DNA from: BS750m-G62 sp964577175
Lineage (GTDB): Bacteria > Planctomycetota > Phycisphaerae > FEN-1346
Direction of reading: 5' to 3'
Assembly: GCA_964577175.1 (NCBI GenBank)
Contig: CAZNYC010000146.1
Location: 1-9,524 of the forward strand
Length of the DNA: 9,524 nt
Shown here: piece after piece, positions 4,439 to 9,524 of the stretch
Layout of the letters: each line of letters begins with the position of its first letter
Numbering within the stretch: position 1 is the stretch's first letter
Notes under the pieces: generated by a model
Database searches by the model: none
The model's input: the letters and a program-made list of their open reading frames with translations, nothing else
Told to the model about the DNA's origin: nothing
Position numbers and translations under genes: made by a program

Positions 4439-7228
4439 TCAGGCGCCGACCTTGGCGGCGAGTTCGCGGAACCTCTTCTGCATGGCCGGGTCGGTGCCGC
4501 CGAGCGGTTCCTGGCTCATGATTTCCATCGCCTGGATGGCTTTCTTGACTTCCTCGGTCTGGCCGAGTTGGACCTTGCAGTAGAGGAGGTGGTAGTCGCG
4601 TTCCCAGCGGTCCTCCGGTTCGATTTCGCCCACGTCGAGCAGGACGCGCCAGAGTTCGAGGGACCGTTTGTAGTGCGGCTTGGCGTCTTCGGGCGACTTG
4701 GCGGCGTCGCCGAGGCCCTCGTGGGCGCGGGCCATGCCGTAGATGGCATCCTCGGGCAGGGGCTCGCCGGGCGTGACGTCCTCGGGCTTGGGCCCGGCGA
4801 TTTCCTGGTAAATCTGGAGGGCCTGACCGTGTTCGCCGACGGCGAGGTAGAGTTCCGCCAGGTCGTAGCGGGTGTTTTCGATCTCGATCTGCTTGTCCTG
4901 GAGGTCGCTCTTCTCGAGCCATTGGAGGAACCGGCTGCCGATGGACTTGGCCTGCTCCACCTTGGTGGTGGCCAGTTCCTTCTTGCCTCGCTGGATCAGT
5001 TCGCGGACGTCGTCGGTCATGGCGGCGAACAGGCCGCGAAGCACCGGCCCCACGTCCTTCGGGTCGGCAACGGCGAGGAACTGGTCGAGCAGCCTGAGCG
5101 CCTCCTCGGCCCGGTTCAGTTTCTGGTAGGCGTCGATCTTGAGTTTGAGGACCCGGCCGCGCATGTCCTTGGAGAGTTCGAACTTCTTTTCCATGTCCTC
5201 CAGGATGGGCAGGGCGTCGGCGGGCAGGCTGACCTCCTGGTACAGGTAGACGTCGGCGGCGTTGATGTAGGCGAACTCGGCCCACTCGCGGAGTAGCTGC
5301 TTCTTCTCGTCGGGCAGGTCGGACGTCTGCGCCTCGAAGGCGTACTCGGTGTATTTCATCAGCCGGTCGGCGACATCGCGCGCACCGCTCAGGATCAACT
5401 GTTTGTCCTTCGACGCCAGCACGCGGTTGCGGAAATGCTCGAGGCGGCACAGGGCGACCCAATACCGGGAATCCGGATAATGGGAGGCCTCCTTCGGTAC
5501 GCGGGCGAAGGCATCGGCGGCCTCAAGGTATTTCTCGCCGCGGTACAGCATCAGGGCGTAGAAGTACGCCTGCTCGGGGTCGCTCTTGAGGTGGTTTTTG
5601 ACGAACCATTCGAGGGTGTCCTCGTAGGCCTGGCGGTTTTCGTCGGTCTTGGCGTTCTCGTACACCTGGCCGCGGGCGCCCACGGCATAACCGGCGGCGG
5701 CACCGGCGTACTTGTAGTCGGGGAACTTGTCGGCGACCTCGCGGAAGAGGCGAGCGGCCTCGGCCTTGTTGCCCACCTGGAGGAGGGCCGCGCCGCGGGT
5801 GTAGAGGGCCTTCGGGTAGTTCTTGTCTTCCGGACCGACCTTCTCGGCGTAGGCCTTGAACAGGTCGGCGGCCTCTTTCATCTTCTGGGCGTTCTGGGTG
5901 CGCCGGGCCTCGGCCATGAGGTCGTTGGCCTGGATCCAGAGCATGAAGGGGGGCATCTGGTCGTCGTCATCCCCGGTTTTGCCCTCGCCCGCCAGGGCGC
6001 TCATCACTTTGTTAATGACAAACGGCCAAGGGTTGGGCCGGTCGTAGAGACCCTTGAGGATGCCGACGCCTTTCTCCTTGGTGCCGGCCTGGTTCTTGGC
6101 GTCGCCCTCTTTGATGTAACTGGCGGCCTCGACGATGGGCAACGTCTGGCCGTAGAGACTCTGCTTCAGCCCGTCGCCGTAGGCCTCACGGATTTCGTCG
6201 ATGGTCTTGCGGGCTTCGTCGAACTTGCCCGTGTCGACCAGGGTGACGGCCTTCTCGTAGGCGGTGCGGATGCGGACGTCGGCCTTCCAGGACTGGTCGC
6301 GGGGCGAGTTCTCCTTGGCGGGGGGCGGGTTCACCATCGCCATCTGCTGAAGGGCCTTCCCGTGCTCGCCCAGTTCCCGGTACGCCATGCCGATGCCCAG
6401 CCGCGCGTACCACTTGTTGGTGTTGGTGTCGCGGTTGGTCTCGGCGTAGGGCATGAAGGCGGTGATGGCGTCGTTGAGGATTTCGCTGCGGTTGCGTTTG
6501 CCCTCGGCGGGCTCGTAGTCTTCCGGCAGGAGCCAGCCGTAGTAGTACTGGGCCCAGGCGTTGAAGTATCGGGCCTGCTTGCTGGCGTCGCGAACCTGTC
6601 GGCGGTTGCCGAGGTTCGTGAACCGGCTGTAGTCGTCGCCGGGCAGCATGTCGAGATTAGTGAGCCAGGTTTCGCAATCCTCGACGGTGGCGCGGTAGGC
6701 GTCGGTGGCGACGGCGAGGAGTTTGATGGCGCGCTCGCGGTTCCCCCCGTGCCGCTGCGTCATCTCCAGCAGGTTGAGGTCGTTGGTCAGCCACTGCTGG
6801 AAGACCATGTTCGCGAGGGCGAGCCGGGCCTGGATGAGGGAGTAGCGGGCCTCGTTCCGCTGGGTGAGTTGGTCGACGGGGATGGCTTCGAGCGCCTTCT
6901 GGCGGGCCGCGATGGCCTGCTCGTACAGGTTCTGGGCCTGCTGGAAGGCCTGGTCGCGGGCGGCCATGTTCTTGGCCCGGCGGGCCTGCTGGACGGCGAG
7001 TTCGGCCAGTTCCATCTGCTTCTGGCCGGGCAGCCCCATGTCTTCGCCCTCGCCCTCGGCGATGGCCTTGCCTTGCTGCTCGAGGTAGGCCTCCATGAGG
7101 GTTCTCAGGCCGCGCTGCTCCAGGCCCTGGTAGAAATCGTCGCTCGCGGCGCGGGCGGGTCCGGGGAGGAGCACGGCCGCGGCCAGGAGAACGCCCGTCA
7201 GTGTGATTACGACCCGCTTCATAGCCAT
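4439..7228 (-). CDS. Large exported TPR-repeat protein of the Exb operon
   Basis: This 929-residue protein starts with a Sec signal peptide: KR at residues 4-5, a hydrophobic core about 6-20, then PARAA near 24-28 as the likely cleavage site. There is no lipobox cysteine, so it should be soluble in the periplasm. The mature part is helical and rich in Ala, Glu and Lys. TPR-like pairs include about 273-299 (LGIGMAYRELGEHGKALQQM), 472-502 (KALYTRGAALLQVGNKAEAA), 553-586 (AYFYALMLYRGEKYLEAADA), 691-720 (DAYQKLNRAEEALRLLDQF) and 785-812 (NTRYDLAELYLAVGEHGQAL). No catalytic motif is visible. It follows the third exbD by 45 bases and is the last gene of the operon, suggesting a scaffold or tether for ExbD. 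Upstream AAAGGGA is about 13 bases from the first ATG, so the start is weakly defined. A second ATG two codons later is equally possible. Confidence 0.85.
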   Translation of the reverse strand: MAMKRVVITLTGVLLAAAVLLPGPARAASDDFYQGLEQRGLRTLMEAYLEQQGKAIAEGEGEDMGLPGQKQMELAELAVQQARRAKNMAARDQAFQQAQNLYEQAIAARQKALEAIPVDQLTQRNEARYSLIQARLALANMVFQQWLTNDLNLLEMTQRHGGNRERAIKLLAVATDAYRATVEDCETWLTNLDMLPGDDYSRFTNLGNRRQVRDASKQARYFNAWAQYYYGWLLPEDYEPAEGKRNRSEILNDAITAFMPYAETNRDTNTNKWYARLGIGMAYRELGEHGKALQQMAMVNPPPAKENSPRDQSWKADVRIRTAYEKAVTLVDTGKFDEARKTIDEIREAYGDGLKQSLYGQTLPIVEAASYIKEGDAKNQAGTKEKGVGILKGLYDRPNPWPFVINKVMSALAGEGKTGDDDDQMPPFMLWIQANDLMAEARRTQNAQKMKEAADLFKAYAEKVGPEDKNYPKALYTRGAALLQVGNKAEAARLFREVADKFPDYKYAGAAAGYAVGARGQVYENAKTDENRQAYEDTLEWFVKNHLKSDPEQAYFYALMLYRGEKYLEAADAFARVPKEASHYPDSRYWVALCRLEHFRNRVLASKDKQLILSGARDVADRLMKYTEYAFEAQTSDLPDEKKQLLREWAEFAYINAADVYLYQEVSLPADALPILEDMEKKFELSKDMRGRVLKLKIDAYQKLNRAEEALRLLDQFLAVADPKDVGPVLRGLFAAMTDDVRELIQRGKKELATTKVEQAKSIGSRFLQWLEKSDLQDKQIEIENTRYDLAELYLAVGEHGQALQIYQEIAGPKPEDVTPGEPLPEDAIYGMARAHEGLGDAAKSPEDAKPHYKRSLELWRVLLDVGEIEPEDRWERDYHLLYCKVQLGQTEEVKKAIQAMEIMSQEPLGGTDPAMQKRFRELAAKVGA

Positions 7229-7261
7229 TCGTTCGCTTTTCGTCCCTTTGTGCGTCCCGCC

Positions 7262-7275
7262 GACGGGCTGCCGTC
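7262..7275. repeat. Small hairpin at the end of the third exbD
   Basis: GACGG (7262-7266) and CCGTC (7271-7275) enclose GCTG. It overlaps the stop codon of the third exbD (7274-7276), upstream of the TPR gene. Confidence 0.4.
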
Positions 7276-7750
7276 AGCCCCGGCCGGCCGGGACGGTGAA
7301 CTCGATTCGGTTGAACCGCGCCGCCACCGCCACGTCGAACGCCCGCACGACCCACTTGTGTCGGCAGGCGCCCGCCGGGACGATCCGGACGGGGTAATCG
7401 GCCGGCAGGCCGCGATGCCTCAACTCGTGCAAGGCGGCCAGGAGGCCGTCGAAGTTCCGTCCGAAGCGGCGTCCCTTATTCAAGACGATTCCCACGCCGT
7501 CCGCATTCGCTTCCGGCACGTAGAGTGCGATTTCGGCGGCCCGGGGCTCGCCGGGCGAGGGGGCGTCGTTCGGTCCCCCGAAGCGGGGGAGGTTCGTCGT
7601 CAGGTACGCCTGCCCGGCGTCGGGCATGGGCACGAGCAGAAAGAAGATGAGCAGCAGGAAGACGATATCGATCATGGGGGTCATGTGCCCCCGGAGTCTT
7701 CCGCCGGCCGGCGTTCGGCTGTCGGCCGGCGTTCGGCGTTCGACGCTCAT
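7274..7750 (-). CDS. exbD: ExbD/TolR-family biopolymer transport protein, paralogue 3
   Basis: This is a 158-residue inner-membrane protein with a short cytoplasmic N-terminus, one membrane helix (about 24-40, MTPMIDIVFLLLIFFLL) and a periplasmic domain. D28 in MTPMID matches the protonatable aspartate of ExbD and TolR. The periplasmic part carries AYLTTNLPR, VPEANADGVGIVLN, RNFDGLLAAL and a distinctive CRHKWVVRAFD block. It is about 60 percent identical over its length to the next upstream gene, so the two are tandem duplicates. A longer frame opens at the ATG at 7822 and would overlap the previous gene by 20 bases. I prefer the ATG at 7750 because AAGGAGGG lies seven bases upstream and the extra 24 residues have no counterpart in the paralogue. 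The N-terminus contains a 6-residue tandem duplication. Confidence 0.9.
   Translation of the reverse strand: MSVERRTPADSRTPAGGRLRGHMTPMIDIVFLLLIFFLLVPMPDAGQAYLTTNLPRFGGPNDAPSPGEPRAAEIALYVPEANADGVGIVLNKGRRFGRNFDGLLAALHELRHRGLPADYPVRIVPAGACRHKWVVRAFDVAVAARFNRIEFTVPAGRG
7705..7737. repeat. Short tandem duplication in the exbD N-terminus
   Basis: CGGCCGGCGTTCGGC occurs at 7705-7719 and 7723-7737, a period of 18 bases or six codons. It encodes the repeated RTPA unit before the membrane helix of the third ExbD. Confidence 0.7.
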
Positions 7751-7767
7751 CCTCCCGCCCTCCTTCC

Positions 7768-7792
7768 GGGAGCCGAGGACGGCCGGGCTCCC
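7768..7792. repeat. Hairpin between exbD paralogues 2 and 3
   Basis: GGGAGCC (7768-7774) and GGCTCCC (7786-7792) form a 7-bp stem just upstream of the Shine-Dalgarno of the third exbD (7758-7765). This sits in a 52-base gap. CCCC/GGGG (7790-7800) can form a second small stem. Confidence 0.55.
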
Positions 7793-7802
7793 CTTCGGGG
7801 CG

Positions 7803-8252
7803 TCAGCTATACGGCACGGCAAAGTGGACGTTGGTGAAGCGTGCGCCGACGGCCATGTCGAACGCCCGGACGACCCACTTGTGGCGGCACGACATCCAGG
7901 GGGAGATCAGGACCGGGTGGTCGGACGGCAGGCCGCGCTCCTGCAGCCCCTGAAGGGCCGCCAGCAGGCCCTCGAAGTTCTTTCCGAAGACCTGGCTCTC
8001 GTTCAGGACGATGATGACGCCCTCGGTGTTGCCCTCGGGCACCTGGAGTTCGATCTTGATGCGTTTGATGTCTTTCTGTTCCTCGCCGGCGACGGGGCCG
8101 GAGGTTCGCGGCAGGTTGGTCGTGAGGTATGCCTCGCCGGACTGCGACGGGATGAGGAGGAAGAAGATCAGCAACTGGAACACGATGTCGATCATGGGGG
8201 TCATCGGGGGCTGGATCTTCTCGGGCTGCTTGGGGGGATCCGACTTCGCCAT
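7803..8252 (-). CDS. exbD: ExbD/TolR-family biopolymer transport protein, paralogue 2
   Basis: This 149-residue protein has a 16-residue cytoplasmic tail and one membrane helix (about 17-34, MTPMIDIVFQLLIFFLLIP) with D22 at the proton-coupling position. Its periplasmic domain resembles that of the downstream gene in AYLTTNLPR, VPEGNTEGVIIVLN, KNFEGLLAAL, RGLPSDHPV and CRHKWVVRAFD. Compared with the first exbD of the operon, similarity is mostly limited to the membrane helix. The periplasmic domain has therefore diverged, and the CRHKWVVRAF block may mark a partner-binding surface shared by the pair (inference). AAGGAG lies six bases before the ATG. In ExbB/ExbD and TolQ/TolR systems the ExbD dimer sits inside an ExbB pentamer and turns proton flow into periplasmic movement. 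The partner here would be the ExbB encoded upstream. Confidence 0.92.
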   Translation of the reverse strand: MAKSDPPKQPEKIQPPMTPMIDIVFQLLIFFLLIPSQSGEAYLTTNLPRTSGPVAGEEQKDIKRIKIELQVPEGNTEGVIIVLNESQVFGKNFEGLLAALQGLQERGLPSDHPVLISPWMSCRHKWVVRAFDMAVGARFTNVHFAVPYS

Positions 8253-8275
8253 CGGCTGCTCCTTCGTTTATGCGA

Positions 8276-8291
8276 GGCCGCCGGGGCGGCC
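8276..8291. repeat. Hairpin between exbD paralogues 1 and 2
   Basis: GGCCGCC (8276-8282) and GGCGGCC (8285-8291) are perfect reverse complements in the 61-base gap. They lie about a dozen bases before the Shine-Dalgarno (8259-8264) of the downstream exbD. Confidence 0.55.
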
Positions 8292-8313
8292 GCGACGCGT
8301 CTGCGGCGGGATG

Positions 8314-8787
8314 CTAGCCGCCGAGGATTTCCTCCTGCTCGCGCATTTCGGTGGTGATCCACCATCCCTCGATCTGGGCCCGTGCCACGCCGAGCATGAC
8401 GCTGGCGACGGCCTCGTAGGGGATCATCTCGTCGGCCCGGAGGATGACGTTCAGGTTCTTGCCCTCGGTCTCGCCTTTGAAGTTCTTCAGCATGAGGGAG
8501 AGTTCGTTATCGCCTTCCTGGACGCGGTAATCCACCTGCGTGCCCATGACGACGCACTTCGGCGCGTCCGGGTCGACGAGGTTGATGACGACGTTGCGGA
8601 AATCCCCGATCTGCTTGGTCTTAGCGGCAAAGGAGACGGGCAGGTCGACCTGCTCGATCTCCAGTTGGGTGAACTGGCTGGTCAGGATGAAAAAGATCAG
8701 GAGGTTGAAGACGATGTCGATCATGGGCGTCATGTTGAAGTTGACGGCGCCGGAGGCGGCGCTGCCGCGCTTGTTCTGTCGCGCCAT
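8314..8787 (-). CDS. exbD: ExbD/TolR-family biopolymer transport protein, paralogue 1 (canonical)
   Basis: This 157-residue protein has the ordinary ExbD layout: a basic cytoplasmic N-terminus (MARQNKRGSAASGAVNF), NMTPMIDIVFNLLIFFIL as the membrane helix with D24 as the proton-carrying aspartate, and a periplasmic domain. That domain contains VDLPVSFAAK, NVVINLVDPD, LNVILRADEMIPYEAV and a C-terminal amphipathic segment, close to the usual ExbD/TolR pattern (LP..., I.I..., L.I.AD...PY..V). It lacks the CRHKWVVRAFD block of the two downstream paralogues. AAAGGAG lies six bases before the ATG. It follows exbB after 69 bases and is probably its primary partner. Confidence 0.94.
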   Translation of the reverse strand: MARQNKRGSAASGAVNFNMTPMIDIVFNLLIFFILTSQFTQLEIEQVDLPVSFAAKTKQIGDFRNVVINLVDPDAPKCVVMGTQVDYRVQEGDNELSLMLKNFKGETEGKNLNVILRADEMIPYEAVASVMLGVARAQIEGWWITTEMREQEEILGG

Positions 8788-8833
8788 GGCCTGCTCCTTT
8801 CTCGGCCTGCGCGCCGGCGGTCCGCGGGGGCGC

Positions 8834-8849
8834 GGCGCCGGCCGGCGCC
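8834..8849. repeat. 16-bp perfect palindrome between exbB and the first exbD
   Basis: GGCGCCGGCCGGCGCC is its own reverse complement and lies in the 69-base gap between the exbB stop (8857) and the first exbD. The whole gap is almost pure G+C. It could form a short stem in RNA or serve as a symmetrical DNA site. Confidence 0.5.
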
Positions 8850-8856
8850 CGTCGGC

Positions 8857-9524
8857 TTACTCGCCGCTCGAGGGCTTGAAGTTGGCCAGCAGTTCCTCGG
8901 CCACCAGCGAGGCTTCCATGGACATCTGCTCGATGCGGCTGCGGAAGATGCCGTACCCCGCCAGGGCCGGAATCGCCACCACCAGGCCCATGAACGTGGA
9001 GAACAGGGCGACGAGAATACCGCCGGCCAGGTCCGCCGGGTTCGCCTTCCCGCCCTTGGCCTCGATCTCGCCGAACGCCATGATCATCCCCCACACGGTA
9101 CCGAGGAGGCCGAGCATCGGGGACAGGTTGCCCAGGAGGTTCAGCCACTCGATCTTGCGGTAGAGGCGGGAGGTGCGTTCGCCGGCGGCGTCGGCCATCG
9201 CATTCTCCATGGCCTCGTAGCCGTTGGCCGCCTCGATCAGGCCCGCGTGCACCACGCCCGCCACAAAGGACGGGTCGCTCTGGCAGAACTCCAGGGCCTC
9301 GCGGAACCGCCGTTCGTCGAACATGGTCTTGATCTGCGCCACGGAGAGTTCCGGCACGATGACGGTCCGGCGGATCGTGATGGCGTGCTCGATGATGAGC
9401 GCCACGGAGGCGATCGAGCACATATAAATTACCATCATATCCATGAAGCCGATGAGGTTGAACTCGTCCTTGCCGAAGGTCGCGACGTACATGATGTCGA
9501 AGACCGTCCGGGTTTCGACGGTCG
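8857..9524 (-). CDS. exbB: MotA/TolQ/ExbB-family proton channel protein (5' end beyond window)
   Basis: This is the integral membrane subunit of an ExbB/ExbD or TolQ/TolR motor, which passes protons across the inner membrane. Three membrane segments are visible, numbered from the ATG at 9492. The first is about 14-35 (FMDMMVIYMCSIASVALII). The second is about 115-140 and includes the family signature PMLGLLGTVWGMIMAF. The third is about 149-177 (LAGGILVALFSTFMGLVVAI). A cytoplasmic domain of some 75 residues lies between the first two, as in TolQ/ExbB. The frame stays open upstream of that ATG to the window edge (TVETRTVFDI), there is no Shine-Dalgarno before 9492, and FDI followed by a membrane segment looks like a normal ExbB N-terminus. 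The true start is therefore probably outside the window. It is the first visible gene of the operon. Confidence 0.92.
   Translation of the reverse strand, partial: TVETRTVFDIMYVATFGKDEFNLIGFMDMMVIYMCSIASVALIIEHAITIRRTVIVPELSVAQIKTMFDERRFREALEFCQSDPSFVAGVVHAGLIEAANGYEAMENAMADAAGERTSRLYRKIEWLNLLGNLSPMLGLLGTVWGMIMAFGEIEAKGGKANPADLAGGILVALFSTFMGLVVAIPALAGYGIFRSRIEQMSMEASLVAEELLANFKPSSGE

Noticed and set aside
4167..5462. 431-codon minus-strand frame covering the end of the TPR gene and the structured gap
   Set aside because: Most of it overlaps the TPR gene out of frame, and the rest translates palindromic repeats. There is no sign of coding selection.
7751..7822. Longer start for the third exbD at 7822, overlapping the previous gene
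   Set aside because: The ATG at 7750 has an AAGGAGGG site seven bases upstream and gives a protein of the same layout as the paralogue. The extra residues match nothing.
5435..7837. 800-codon plus-strand open frame opposite the TPR gene
   Set aside because: It is the antisense of a helical Ala/Glu-rich protein in GC-rich DNA and gives a Gly/Val/Leu-rich product without any domain.
7274..9524. Flagellar MotAB or Zorya-type defence motor
   Set aside because: The ExbD proteins have no OmpA peptidoglycan-binding domain, the ExbB lacks a long cytoplasmic tail, and no helicase or nuclease gene is present.

Overview
All seven genes that I can support lie on the minus strand, so transcription runs from right to left. 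The DNA is roughly two thirds G+C by eye. A TolQ/ExbB proton channel gene followed by several ExbD genes and a very large exported TPR protein is an arrangement I associate with Planctomycetota, possibly a Phycisphaerae-like lineage. That placement is an inference from gene order and composition, not proof.

Right part (9524 down to 4439): an energy-transduction operon, in transcription order exbB (runs off the right edge), a canonical exbD, two further exbD paralogues that are tandem duplicates of each other, and a 929-residue exported TPR protein. All three ExbD proteins keep the membrane aspartate of the MTPMID motif. ExbB and ExbD would form a proton-driven motor in the inner membrane, with the ExbD tails and the TPR protein reaching into the periplasm. 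No TonB, Pal, OmpA-domain or receptor gene is in view, so what the motor drives is unknown. Each of the four gaps between these genes holds a small GC-rich inverted repeat.

Middle (4438 down to 4104): 335 bases without a gene, packed with inverted repeats. Two 28-nt hairpins of the same family face each other and differ by compensatory base-pair changes. Next to them is a segment resembling a dispersed intergenic repeat, and a run that can fold into alternative hairpins. The left end holds a strong sigma70-type promoter for miaB, placed so close to the ATG that the mRNA should be leaderless.

Left part (4103 down to 1): miaB, a tRNA methylthiotransferase with two in-frame insertions built from palindromic GC-rich DNA. 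One insertion shares a 15-nt run with the structured intergenic region. Then, after a 144-base gap, come araB (L-ribulokinase) and a SAM-dependent methyltransferase. The araB stop codon directly abuts the methyltransferase start, and the methyltransferase frame is still open at the left edge.

The most interesting material is the three-ExbD/TPR operon and the palindromic repeat family that seems to occupy both the intergenic region and the coding sequence of miaB.
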